Source: Bufo bufo (taxonomy: Eukaryota; Chordata; Amphibia; Anura; Bufonidae). From it: a DNA stretch of 64,000 bases. Shown here piece by piece: positions 33,638 to 44,346 of this stretch. Position numbers and translations under genes: made by a program. Under the pieces are notes generated by a model. That model worked only from the letters and a program-made list of their open reading frames with translations. It searched no databases and was not told where the DNA came from. Numbering within the stretch: the stretch's first letter is position 1; each line of letters opens with the position of its first letter. The stretch is taken from NCBI RefSeq assembly GCF_905171765.1, contig NC_053392.1:345294995-345358994 (forward strand). The letters run 5' to 3'.

Positions 33638-33733
33638 CATTTGCCTTTAAGAGAGGGTGGGGTGATTCCCTCTATATGAGCTTGCAGCACCATACCTTAA
33701 CTACTTGCTAGTGAGCCACCACAACCTACCACT

Positions 33734-33746
33734 ATGATAAATCAGA
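33734..33746. repeat. Right copy of 13-bp PLE target duplication
   Basis: Exact match to 29589-29601. Confidence 0.85.
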
Positions 33747-33778
33747 GGCTGAGGGTTTACACATAGGGTTGACCATAA

Positions 33779-36374
33779 GGCCCCTTTCACACGGGCGAGT
33801 ATTCCACGCGGATGCGATGCGTGAGTTGAACGCATTGCACCCGCACTGAATCCCGACCCATTAATTTCTATGGGGCTGTTCACATGAGCGGTGATTTTGA
33901 CGCATCACTTGTGCGTTGCGTGAAAATCGAGTTTTTCACGCAACGCAGACCCCATTGAAGTGATTGGGGTTGCGTGAAAATCGCAAGCATCCGCAAGCAA
34001 GTGCGGATGCGGTGCGATTTTCACGCACGGTTGCTAGTAGACGATAGGGATAGGGACTAGATCATTATTATTTCCCCTTATAACATGGTTATAAGGGAAA
34101 ATAATAGCATTCTGAATACAGAATGCATAGTAAAATAGCGCTGGCGGGGTTAAAAAATTTTTTTAACTCACCTTAATCCACTTGATCGCGCAGCCCGGCA
34201 TCTCCTTCTGTCTTCATCTTTGCTCTGTGCAGGAACAGGACCTGTGGTGACGTCACTCCGGTCATCACATGATCTTTTACCATGGTGATGGATCATGTGA
34301 TGGACCATGTGATGACCGGAGTGACGTCACCACAGCTCCTGTTCCTGCAATCAGCAAAGGAGGAGACAGAAGCGATGCCGGCTGCGCGATCAAGTGGACT
34401 AAGGTGAGTTAAATTATTATTATTTTTAACCCCTCCAGCGCTATTTTACTATGCATTCTGTAAAAGGGGGGAATATTAATCACCAATATTTATGCAAATA
34501 TCGATAATTATTATTCATAAATAGGAGGAGCCGTCTATTGATGACCCCGCCTATTTATACCTTTATATAACAGTACAATATTTTCACTATACTTTATGCT
34601 TAGCTGCATGCGCCTTACTAAACTAACTATCGCTAATAACCACACATTACACAGATAGTTATAATTAAAACAGTATTTATTAATACCTAGTACACTAAGC
34701 ACGCAATACACTAACAATACGGTACTATAAATACAGCACTAAACTACACTACACGGTTCCCAAATTCCACCCACAAACTAACTATACAATACACTCACAC
34801 ATATATATTAGCAGCCCACCCACCTAGTTCTACTTACTGTCCCTATGGGGTACGACGAGGGTTAACGGTGGCACTGCCGGGGTGAATACAGGCCACAGAC
34901 GCAAACGGATAATAATGTAAGGGTTAATACCTTGCAAGGGATAGGAGTACAGCGAGGGGGTATGTATGGGCAGGTTATGGGTAGGGGTGATGTAATGGGG
35001 GTGATCAGGGATCATGTGGGTAGGTAGGACAGGGGTTAATCAGGGGAATCAGGCGTTGTTCAGGGAAGTAGGGGTTTGGATGTACAGGGGTTAATCGTTG
35101 GTGGGATAGGGGTGTGGGCTCAGGGGTGTAAGGGTTAAATCGTTGGTGGGTTAGTGGTAGGGGGTCAGGGATATAAGGGTTGATATCGTTGGTGGGATAG
35201 GGGTTAATAAAGGGGGTGATACTTAATGTTTGCTCGTTCGTCTAGGGAGATCCTCTTCTGGTGGGGGCGGCTCGGCTTCTTCACCTCTGAGCGCCGGCTA
35301 CGCTCTCCTTCGGGGGGGGGGGGGGGGGGGGGGGGGGGCTCTCCCCCAGTGCAGGGGCCACCGGATATTTATGTCCAGCGGCCGCACTGCCGCACACACC
35401 CACATGGTGGCGCACACGCGCCACCATCGGAGACACGCCATATGCTGACAGGCGGGAGAAGCCTTTGATCTCCCGCCTGTAGCATTTAGCATTCTGGGCA
35501 GCGTGATAGTAATCGCGCTGCAGGAATGCGCATAATAGAAGGAGGGGAGGCTTCTTCCTTCCTTCTATCATGCATAATTATCTCCAGCAGTGCTGGAGAT
35601 AATTACAACAAAGGACTCAGATTCTGTTCAATCTGAGTTCTTTGTAGTCCTCAGGATGACCGGACCTTAGTCCGGTCATTCTGATGCAATTAACCAGATT
35701 GCATTAGTGTGAATGCTTGGGGCACATTTACACTGATGCACCTGGTTTCAGGTATAGGATGGGGGGGGGGGGGAATATATGTATAATATACATGTGTATG
35801 GATGCTTGGGGCACATCCAGACACATGTATACACTGATATTGGGGTATTATAAGGGACCTATATACTATTTACCTATAAGGGGCACATAGATATATATTA
35901 TAAGGGACATTTATACTATATACCTATAAGGGGCGCCTAGATATATATTATAAGGGGGCACAGCTTCCAGGGACCACATATTTCCCACAGGGGCCAACAT
36001 GAGCCCCTGTGGACCACCAAGGGCAGACATGCGCAGATGCTGGGCACATCTGCGCACATCATCCCATGATATGGTGGTCAAGGTATGCATATATACCATA
36101 CATGCATGCACGTGTTTGCATGCATGCATGGATATATCTGCATACGTCTCAACCCTTCCTCAACAAATTCTGTATTCAGAATGCTATTATTTTCCCTTAT
36201 AACCATGTTATAAGGGAAAATAATACAATCTACAGAACACCGATCCCAAGCATGCGCGATTTTTCTCACGCGAGTGCAAAACGCATTACAATGTTTTGCA
36301 CTCGCGCTGAAAAATCACGCGTGTTCCCGCAATGCACCCGCACATTTTCCCGCAACGCCCGTGTGAAAGAGGCC
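33779..36374. mobile_element. TAA-type element, CCCTTTCACACGGGCG family, with large insert
   Basis: TAA at 33776-33778 and 36375-36377; ends GGCCCCTTTCACACGGGCG and CGCCCGTGTGAAAGAGGCC are inverted. Inside are the family's GGTTATAAGGGAAAATAATA boxes and a CRE-bearing palindrome (34248-34329). A foreign stretch at about 34460-36168 separates the halves, splitting the word GCATTCTGTA/TTCAGAATGC. Relatives: 47259-49984 and 52958-53980. Confidence 0.8.
34460..36168. repeat. Insert within the MITE: GGGGTTAAT-type degenerate tandem, G27 run, small tandem duplications
   Basis: 34985-35220 consists of degenerate units around ATCGTTGGTGGGATAGGGG. A run of 27 G lies at 35312-35338. 35858-35959 has two copies of a roughly 55-bp unit around CTATATACCTATAAGGGGC. 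36094-36132 is ATGCATGC-rich. No gene is seen. Whether this is one insertion or several cannot be told. Confidence 0.5.
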
Positions 36375-36377
36375 TAA

Positions 36378-36693
36378 GGCTCAGTTCAGACCTGAGCGTT
36401 TTACAGCGCATTCCTACGCGCTGTAAAACGCTCAACAAGGAGAAACCAATGCTTCCCTATGGGAATGGTTCTCACCTGGGCGTTTTACAGCGCGTACGAT
36501 CGCGCTGTAAAACGCCCGACGCTCAAACAAGTACAGGAGCGTTTTTTGGGCGCTTGTCGCGCGTTCCCGTACATAGACTTTCGGGAACGCGCGACACTGT
36601 GTGTACACTTGTCTCTGTATGCGCGATTGTAAACGCCCGTACAATCGCGCATACAGAGCGCTCCTTTCAGAACGCTCAGGTCTGAACTGAGCC
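36378..36693. mobile_element. TAA-type MITE (GGCTCAGTTCAGACC ends)
   Basis: Ends GGCTCAGTTCAGACCTGAG and CTCAGGTCTGAACTGAGCC are inverted, with TAA at 36694-36696. Its left TAA (36375-36377) is also the right TAA of the element before it. The interior is rich in GCGTTTTACAGCGC. Confidence 0.85.
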
Positions 36694-37056
36694 TAAGTGT
36701 TAGATCGGCAGGGGTCCTTTCACTAAAACCCTTGCTGATCAGCACAGTGAATGGGTGCCCATCATTTTTTACACACCATTATAAAGGGGGGTTACCTGTA
36801 TTAAAATTTGAATATAAAATCACCAAAAGGTGTAAAAGAAAAGTACATTTTCAATATACGTACAAGAATTTGTCATAATTTGCTAGCCACTGAAGCTCTT
36901 GCATAATTACATCCCTTGATGACAAATGTCCAGGGCTACCAATAATAAAGAGCAGCTCTGTGGTGGTGGCCCCCTGCCATTCCATGTGATATCCATGAGA
37001 ATCTCCAGTATCACCACCACTGTCTGCTACACGCCAACAATTCAGCCACACCATAA

Positions 37057-37468
37057 GGCTACTTTCACACTGGCGTTTCTGGGTTTGCCTGTGAGATCCG
37101 TTTCAGGGCTCTCATAAGCGGCCCAAAACGGATCAGTTCAGCCCCAATGCATTCTGAATGGATAAGGATCCGTTCAGAATGCATCAGTTTGGCTGCGTTT
37201 GGTCTCCATTGCGTTTTTTAGACGGTCACTAAAACGCAGCTTGCAGCTGTAGAGCCAAATGTGGAGCCAAACGGCAGATGTGGAGCCAAACGGATCCGTT
37301 CTGACATGTAAGTCAATGGGGACGGATCAGTTTTGACTTAGACTTTTTTTTGAATGAATAATGCAAACGGATCCGTTATGAATGGAAACAAGCGTTTGCA
37401 TTATCGGTGCGGATCCGTCTGTGCAGATACAAGACGGATCCGCACAAAACGCGAGTGTGAAAGTAGCC
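37057..37468. mobile_element. TWA-type MITE (GGCTACTTTCACAC ends)
   Basis: Ends GGCTACTTTCACACTGGCG and GAGTGTGAAAGTAGCC are inverted. Flanks are TAA (37054-37056) and TTA (37469-37471), not identical, so the site may have mutated. ACGGATCCGT words recur inside. Confidence 0.7.
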
Positions 37469-37558
37469 TTAGACGTTTCATCTTAGAAACAGTTTTCTTT
37501 AAATTATTAGGCTCCCTTCACACAAGGTTGCCAAGTGCACACCCACACAAAAACACCT

Positions 37559-37830
37559 TAAAAGGCATCTGTCAGCAGTTTTGTACCTATGACACTGACT
37601 GACCTGTTACATGTGCACTTGGCAGCTGGAGCCATTTGTGTCGGTCCTATGTTCATATGTGTCCACATTGCTGAGAAAGACGATGTTTTAATATATGCAA
37701 ATGAGCCTCTAGGAGCAAAGGGGGCGTTATCGTTACACCTAGAGGCTCTGCTCTCTCTGCAACTGCTGCGCCCTCTGTACTTTAATCAAAGTGAAAAAAA
37801 TCATAATGCCTGGTCCTGTCAATTAAAGTG
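37559..37830. mobile_element. Partial TTAA-type element (CATCTGTCAGCAG)
   Basis: Starts CCTTAAAAGGCATCTGTCAGC and contains GCAAATGAGCCTCTAGG with the inverse CCTAGAGGCTC. A similar GAGCCTCTAGG pair occurs in the element at 39062-39449. The right end is missing. Confidence 0.5.
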
Positions 37831-37981
37831 GAGGTGAAATCTGCACAAAGCATTGACATGCTTCAGAAGCCAAAATCTGCACAGAAGGCAAAAGCAAAGT
37901 GAACATAAAATTTGTCTAATTGTAATACCACTTTGCTGTGGTATTTCGCACAGGAATCTGCAACATGTGCAAGTAGCCTAA

Positions 37982-38267
37982 GGGCCATTCACGTAGCAGG
38001 TCACACAGCGTAATCTTGGTGCAGACAACCTGCCCACAGCCTCGTTTTCTGCCTCTCATACATCTCAATGGGAGGCAGTGCCACAACCATGCCGAGAAGG
38101 GGCATGTATGTTCTTAGCGCAGCCACGGCTCTGCAATCCCCAGCGCTGCTTCCCTTTGAAATGAATGGGAGGCAGACAGGACACGACAGCTGGTGGTTTT
38201 GGGGTGAAATTTCTGCGCAGCTGTCTGTACCAGAATTACGCTGTAAAACCCCCTGTGTGAATGGGCC
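37982..38267. mobile_element. TWA-type MITE (GGGCCATTCAC ends)
   Basis: Ends GGGCCATTCACGTAG and GTGTGAATGGGCC are inverted; flanks TAA (37979-37981) and TTA (38268-38270). The right flank overlaps the TTAA that starts the next element. Confidence 0.65.
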
Positions 38268-38271
38268 TTAA

Positions 38272-38683
38272 AGGGGTTGTCCGGGTTCAGAGCTGACATA
38301 CCTCCATTTTCACCCAGGCAGCCCCCCTGACTTGAGCTAAATCGCGCAGGGCAAAAGCATTTTTTGGAGATCCAGTGACGTACCAGTAATCTCGATGGGG
38401 CTGCCAGGAAGCCCGGTGACGTCACCGGCACTGATGTGCGGGATTTAGCGCTGCCCTAGCCAGTAAAACGGCTAGGGCAGCGCTAAAGCCCGCCCATCAG
38501 AGCCGGTGACGTCACCAAACACACTGCCGGGCGGAAGTTTACGCCCGGCAGTGTGTTATGATAAACAAAAGAGCCCTTGCGATTTAGTGCAGAGGAAAGG
38601 GAGCGCATCGGAGCATGAGATGCTCCGATGCTAGCCTCAGGGGGGCTGCCTGGGTGAAAATAAGGGTATGTCTGGGTTCAGAG
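38272..38683. mobile_element. TTAA-type MITE with GTGACGTCACC arms
   Basis: TTAA at 38268-38271 and 38684-38687. Inner arms TTTTCACCCAGGCAGCCCCCC and its inverse match; the centre carries GGTGACGTCACC twice (about 38406 and 38503). Confidence 0.7.
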
Positions 38684-38761
38684 CTTTAAGGGAATTTTTA
38701 CACAGACCAATACCTGGCCATAACAAGAGCAAATATAACAAGTCAATTGGCATTCATTTAA

Positions 38762-39057
38762 AAGGGTTTTCTCATCACATACAATAGGGGCATATCGCTA
38801 GGATATGCCCCCATTGTCTGATAGGGGGCATATCTGAGAACGGAGCGGGGAAAGTAATGGAGGGCGCACTGCGCACCTGCCCTCCATTCATTTCAATGGG
38901 GCTGCCGAAAGTAGCCGAGCAGGTCCTCCAGCCACCACTCTCCCCGCTCCATTCTCCTTGTAGGTGCGGGTCCCAGAGGTGGGACCCGCTGCACCTATCA
39001 GACAATGGGGGCATATCCTAGCGATATGCCCCCATTGTATATGATGGGAATACCCCT
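38762..39057. mobile_element. TTAA-type MITE (ATGGGGGCATATCG family), complete
   Basis: TTAA at 38758-38761 and 39058-39061. Each arm is itself a palindrome, GGGGCATATCGCTAGG with CCTAGCGATATGCCCC, so the element has nested symmetry. Relatives at 15774 and 54777. Confidence 0.8.
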
Positions 39058-39061
39058 TTAA

Positions 39062-39449
39062 AGGGTTTCTACCACCAGAATTACTGTTATGTAGCTGACT
39101 GACATTAGTGATGCGCTAATGTCAGCACTACATAACAGTATGTTTCTAACATTAGTCCCTGCAGCCGTTTTTGTTAAAAAAGCACTTTTATAGATATGCT
39201 AATGAGCCTCTAGGTGCTATGTGGGCGTAAAATCACCACCTAGAGGCTCCGTCTACTCACGCTTTATCCCGCCCAGGTCCCCTGTTCTGCACGACCAGCT
39301 CCTCTTGATTGATGGCACGGTCCACCGCATCGTCGACTAAATCCTGCGGCTGCAGGGACTAATGTTAGAAACATACTGTTATGTAGTGCTGACAGCGCAT
39401 CGCTAATGTCAGTCAGCTACATAACAGTATTTCTGGTGGTAGAAGCCCT
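39062..39449. mobile_element. TTAA-type MITE (AGGGTTTCTACCACCAG ends)
   Basis: Ends AAGGGTTTCTACCACCAG and CTGGTGGTAGAAGCCC are inverted, with TTAA at 39450-39453. The left TTAA (39058-39061) is shared with the previous element. Inner arms repeat TAACAGTATGTTTCTAAC and its inverse. Confidence 0.8.
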
Positions 39450-39914
39450 TTAAATAGCTTCTGCACTGCCCGATGCAAACTGTAGGGGAACAAACAAGTT
39501 CCACATCATCAATATTATATCCCGTTTAGGCCTCATGCATACGACCGTTTTCTTTTGCGGTCCGCAAAAACGGGTTCCGTTTTTCCGTGACCGTTTTTTC
39601 GTCCGTGGGTCTTCCTTGATTTTTGGAGGATTCACGGACATGAAAAAAAAGTAGTTTTGGTGTCCGCCTGGCCGTGCGGAGCCAAACGGATCCGTCCTGA
39701 CTTACAATGCAAGTCAATGTGGACGGATCCGTTTGACGTTGACACAATATGGTGCAATTGCAAACGGATCCGTCCCCCATTGACTTTCAATGTAAAGTCA
39801 GGAGTTAATATACCGTAAGATCGGAGTTTTCTCCAATCCGATGGTATATTTTAACTTGAAGCGTCCCCATCACCATGGGAACGCCTCTGTTAGAATATAC
39901 CATCGGATTTGAGT

Positions 39915-41940
39915 TACATAGAAACATAGAATGTGTCGGCAGATAAGAACCATTTGGCCCACCTAGTCTGCCCAATATACTGAATACTATGGATAGCCCC
40001 CGGCCCTATCTTATATGAAGGATGGCCTTATGCCTATCCCATGCATGCTTAAACTCCTCCACTGTATTTGCAGCTACCACTTCTGCAGGAAAGCTATTCC
40101 ATGCATCCACTACTCTCTCAGTAAAGTAATACTTCCTTATATTACTTTTAAACCTTTGCCCCTCTAATTTAAAACTGTGTCCTCTTGTGGTAGTTTTTCT
40201 TCTTTTAAATATGCTCTCTTCCTTTACCGAGTTGATTCCCTTTATGTATTTAAAAGTTTCTATCATATCCCCTCTGTCTCTTCTTTCTTCCAAGCTATAC
40301 ATATTAAGGTCCTTTAACCTTTCCTGGTAAGTTTTATCCTGCAATCCATGTACTAGTTTAGTAGCTCTTCTCTGAACTCTCTCTAGAGTATCTATATCCT
40401 TCTGGAGATATGGCCTCCAGTACTGCGCACAATACTCCAAGTGAGGTCTCACCAGTGTTCTGTACAGCGGCATAAGCACTTCACTCTTTCTACTGCTTAT
40501 ACCTCTCCCTATACATCCAAGCATTCTGCTGGCATTTCGTGCTGCTCTATTACATTGTCTTCCCACCTTTAAGTCTTCTGAAATAATTACTCCTAAATCC
40601 CTTTCCTCAGATACTGAGGTCAGGACTGTGTCAAATATTCTATATTCTGCCCTTGGGTTTTTACGCCCCAGGTGCATTATCTTGCACTTATCCACATTAA
40701 ATTTCAGTTTCCAGAGTTCTGACCATTCTTCTAGTTTTCCTAAATCCTTTTCCATTTGGCGTTTCCCTCCAGGAACATCAACCCTGTTACATATCTTTGT
40801 GTCATCAGCAAAAAGACAAACCTTACCAGCGAGGCCTTTTGCAATATCACTTATGAAGATATTAAACAAAATCGGTCCCAGTACAGATCCCTGTGGAACC
40901 CCACTGGTAACATTACCTTGTTTTGAATGTTCTCCATTGACTACAACCCTCTGTTGTCTGTCACTCAGCCACTGCCTAATCCACTCAACAATATGGGAGT
41001 CCATGCTCAATGACTGCAGTTTATTGATAAGTCTTCTATGTGGGACAGTGTCAAAAGCCTTACTAAAATCTAGATATGCGATGTCTACTGCACCTCCACC
41101 GTCTATTATTTTATTCACCCAGTCAAAAAGATCGATAAGATTTGTTTGACATGATCTCCCTGAAGTAAACCCATGTTGTTTTTCATCTTGCAATCCATGG
41201 GATTTTAGATGTTCCACAATCCTATCCTTTAATAGGGTTTCCATTAATTTGCCTACTATTGATGTCAGACTCACTGGTCTATAGTTGCTCGATTCCTCCC
41301 TACTACCTTTCTTGTGAATGGGCACGACATTTGCCAATTTCCAATCTTCCGGGACGACTCCTGTTACTAATGATTGGTTAAATAAATCTGTTAACGGTTT
41401 TGCCAGCTCACCACTAAGCTCTTTTAATAATTTTGGGTGTATCTCATCAGGCCCCTGTGACTTATCTGTCTTCACCTTAGACAGCAAACTTAGAACATCT
41501 TCCTCTGTAAAGATACATGCATCAAACGATTTAATAGTCATTCTTTCTAGTGGAGGTCCTTCTCCTTTTTCTTTTGTAAAAACTGAACAGAAGTATTCAT
41601 TAAGGCAGTCGGCTAGCCCTTTATTCTCTTCTACATACCTTCCGTCCTTTGTTTTTAATTTAGTTATTCCTTGTTTTAATTTCCTTTTTTCATTTATATA
41701 TCTGAAGAATGTCTTATCCCCTTTTTTCATAGACTGAGCTAGTTTTTCTTCTGCCTGCGCTTTAGAAGTTCTTATAACTTGCTTGGCCTCTCTCTGCCTA
41801 ATCTTGTAGATTTCCTTATCTTCATTGCTCTGGGTTTTTTTATAATTACAAAATGCTAGCTTTTTATTTTTAATGATTTGGGCCACTTCTGCTGAGTACC
41901 ACATTGGTCTCCTCCTTTTTTTGCTTTTACTGATGAGTCT
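39915..41940 (-). mobile_element. CR1-type LINE, 5'-truncated
   Basis: The minus strand holds the RT part of ORF2, a short 3' UTR with GGTGGGCCAAATGGTTCTTA, and the tail ACATTCTATGTTTCTATG, a microsatellite-like 3' end typical of frog CR1/L2-group LINEs. It is inserted in one of the ATATTCTAAC palindromes of the composite. The 5' junction lies near 41930-41945; the endonuclease domain and ORF1 are missing. No target duplication was certain. Confidence 0.85.
40006..41904 (-). CDS. CR1-type LINE reverse transcriptase (ORF2 C-terminal two thirds), open
   Basis: 632 codons without a stop. RT signatures in order: GPDEIHPKLLKEL (151-163), NYRPVSL (207-213), YLDFSKAFDTVPH with catalytic Asp279 (277-289), SGVPQGSVLGP (334-344) and FADD (365-368). 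The C-terminus carries LERVQRRATKLV (507-518) and KYYFTERVVDAWNSFPAEVV (591-610), the ending typical of the CR1 clade. Coding sense continues upstream of the first Met for about 10 codons to the truncation point. The apurinic-type endonuclease that should precede is absent, so it cannot retrotranspose by itself. The intact frame suggests a young insertion. Confidence 0.9.
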   Translation of the reverse strand: MWYSAEVAQIIKNKKLAFCNYKKTQSNEDKEIYKIRQREAKQVIRTSKAQAEEKLAQSMKKGDKTFFRYINEKRKLKQGITKLKTKDGRYVEENKGLADCLNEYFCSVFTKEKGEGPPLERMTIKSFDACIFTEEDVLSLLSKVKTDKSQGPDEIHPKLLKELSGELAKPLTDLFNQSLVTGVVPEDWKLANVVPIHKKGSREESSNYRPVSLTSIVGKLMETLLKDRIVEHLKSHGLQDEKQHGFTSGRSCQTNLIDLFDWVNKIIDGGGAVDIAYLDFSKAFDTVPHRRLINKLQSLSMDSHIVEWIRQWLSDRQQRVVVNGEHSKQGNVTSGVPQGSVLGPILFNIFISDIAKGLAGKVCLFADDTKICNRVDVPGGKRQMEKDLGKLEEWSELWKLKFNVDKCKIMHLGRKNPRAEYRIFDTVLTSVSEERDLGVIISEDLKVGRQCNRAARNASRMLGCIGRGISSRKSEVLMPLYRTLVRPHLEYCAQYWRPYLQKDIDTLERVQRRATKLVHGLQDKTYQERLKDLNMYSLEERRDRGDMIETFKYIKGINSVKEESIFKRRKTTTRGHSFKLEGQRFKSNIRKYYFTERVVDAWNSFPAEVVAANTVEEFKHAWDRHKAILHIR

Positions 41941-43794
41941 AATGCAATTCGTGAAACTCAGATCCGACAGTATATTCTAACACTGAGGCGTTCCCATAGT
42001 GATGGGGACGCTTCAAGTTAGAATATACTACGAACGGTGTACATGACTGCCCCCTGCTAGCACCCGATCTCTTACAGGGGGCTGTGATCAGCACAATTAA
42101 CCCCTCAGGTGCGGCACCTGAAGGGGTTAATTGTGCGTATCATAGCCCCCCTGTAAGAGATCACACCCCCCTCCCTCCTCAGTTTGAATATCATTGGTGG
42201 CCAGTGTGCGCCCCCCCCCCCCCCCCAATTGTATTTTCATTGGTGGCCAGTGTGCGCCCCCCCTCCCTCTATTGTATTATCATTGGTGGCAGCGGAGAGT
42301 TCCGATCAGAGTCCCAGTTTAATAGCTGGGGCTCCGATCGGTAACCATGGCAACCAGGACACTACTGCAGTCCTGGTTGCCATGGTTACTTAGCAATATT
42401 CAAAGCATCATACTTACCTGCTGCGCTGTCTGTGACCGGCCGGGAGCTCCGCCTACTGGTAAGTGACAGGTCTGTGCGGCGCATTGCTTAATGATCTGTC
42501 ACTTACCAGTAGGAGGAGCTCCCGGCCGGTCACAGACAGCGCAGCAGGTAAGCCACCTCCTCAGACGAGCTCCACTCCGCCCCTTCGTTCTGCACCTCTG
42601 CTCACAGGACGCGGGTTAACCCTTTCAGCACTCTAATTAGTAAGAGCAGTTCCTTTATTCAATAGAGGGAGGGGGGGCCGCACACTGACCACCAATGATA
42701 TTAATACAATAGAGGGAGGGGGGGCCGCACCGGCCACCAATGATAATAATACAATAGAGGGAGGGGGGGCCGGCGCACTGGACACCAATGAAATTAAAAC
42801 TGGTACATGACTGCCCCCTGCTGCCTGGCAGCACCCGATCTCTTACAGGGGGCTATGATACGCACAATTAACCCCTTCAGGTGCCGCACCTGAAGGGTTA
42901 ATTGTGCGGATCACAGCCCCCTGTAAGAGATCGGGTGCTGCCAGGCAGCAGGGGGCAGTCATGTACACAGTTTGTAGTATATTCTAACTAGAAGCGTCCC
43001 CATCACTATGGGAACGCCTCTGTGTTAGAATATACTGTCGGATTTGAGTTTTCACGAAGTGAAAACTCAGCTCTGAAAAAGCTTTTATGCAGACGGATCT
43101 TCGGATCCGTCTGTATGAAAGTAGCCTATGGACACGGATCACGGATGCCAATCTTGTGTGCATCCGTGTTTTTTCACGGACCCATTGACTTGAATGGGTC
43201 CGTGAACCGTTGTCCGTCAAAAAAATAGGACAGGTCCTATTTCTTTGACGGACAGGATACACGGAGGCGGATGACAAACGGTGCATTTTCCGAGTTTTCA
43301 ACGGACCCATTGAAAGTCAATGGGTCCGCAGAAAATCACGGAAAACGGAACGGCCACGGGTGCACACAACGGTCGTGTGCATGAGGCCTTACAATGATTC
43401 TTAGGCATTGATCAGCCAACAAATTAAGCTTGTTTATCAGCTGATTGCTGCCATGTTTAAAGACTATGACTAAGTTCTTATATTACTGATAAAAATGTGT
43501 CTTAGTGTTTATGACCTTTTAGTAATTTAGTCACACAGCTAGACAGTTAACCCTTTGTGACAAAACAGCAGAATATTTTTAATAAAGACCAACTGAAAAA
43601 ACTATTTTTAGCCCAAAATCAGTAAAACATAATCATAAAAAATTGGCCCGAAGGTGTACATAGCCTATAAATTGCCTGTACACGATATGGCCCTGGCAGT
43701 GGGTTCTAGCATTTACAGGTGCCGACCTACAATTAGAGATGCACCAGTGATCAGGCACAGGTGTTCTTATGAATGGCTTGTTTGACCAGTTTAA

Positions 43795-44109
43795 AGGATT
43801 ATGCAGTGATCTTCAGGATAGGTCATCAATATCTGATCGATCGGTGGTGGTCCAACACCCAGCACCCCCACCAATCAGCTGTATAGGAGGCGGCTTTCCA
43901 TGCGCGTCATTCCTGGTGTTTACACTATGCGTCCTCTCCTGTGGAGCGGTGGCGTTGTGCAATTACAAACACTCACTCTATTCAAGTGGAGTGCCACCTC
44001 CTCTTCAAACAGCTGATCAGCGCAGCTGCCAGGTGTTGGCCCCCGCCGATCAGGTATTGATGACTTGTCCTGAAGATGGGTCATAAATATATATCTCTGC
44101 ACAACCCCT
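43795..44109. mobile_element. TTAA-type MITE (CTTCAGGATAGGTCATCA arms)
   Basis: TTAA at 43791-43794 and 44110-44113. The arms read CTTCAGGATAGGTCATCA and, inverted, TGATGACTTGTCCTGAAG. Relatives with the same inner arm: 24657-25080, 46570-46933 and 58882-59119. Confidence 0.75.
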
Positions 44110-44346
44110 TTAACAACCTGTGTAAAAAGGCCCAAAAAGAAAGTTGCTATCTGACAAGTCATATATTTTTAGGACAATCTTTTTTTATCTTGCTGCATTC
44201 AGTAAAAATTAAAGTTACACTCTCATAAAAATGTTAGTCTCTGACCTCATAGAAAGGTAAACTGTAGTGAAGGTAATTTTCTTAAGAGTGACTGTATTTG
44301 GGAGCTACAACCTCCCTTCTGATCCTCAGCTGTGTAATGTGACTGA

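Larger units (their letters stand above)
29602..33733 (-). mobile_element. Penelope-like element with inverted terminal repeats
   Basis: PLEs are retroelements that prime on target DNA using a GIY-YIG nuclease and carry terminal repeats in direct or inverted orientation. Here a minus-strand RT/GIY-YIG frame (30931-32421) is flanked by inverted arms at 29601-30824 and 32371-33637. A 96-bp extension follows the right arm (33638-33733), and an exact 13-bp duplication flanks everything. The arms look nearly identical except for a variable A/T-rich tract (about 30505-30557 and 32640-32735), which implies a recent insertion. The RT is truncated before motif A, as expected for a 5'-truncated copy. 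Confidence 0.92.
39529..43388. mobile_element. Composite TTA-flanked element, 3.9 kb, holding the CR1 LINE
   Basis: Ends GGCCTCATGCATACGACCG and CGGTCGTGTGCATGAGGCC are inverted, flanked by TTA at 39526-39528 and 43389-43391. Inside, both halves carry palindromes built on ATATTCTAAC and GGAACGCCTC/GACGCTTC (near 39800-39905, 41975-42035 and 42975-43040), and two copies of a block built on ACATGACTGCCCCCTGCT (42041-42165 and 42801-42970). A palindrome built on GACCGGCCGGGAGCTCC lies at 42415-42550. No transposase is visible apart from the LINE. Confidence 0.65.

Noticed and set aside
40628..41737. Plus-strand open frames opposite the CR1 reverse transcriptase
   Set aside because: Shadows of the minus-strand coding sequence; only the minus frame has RT motifs in order.
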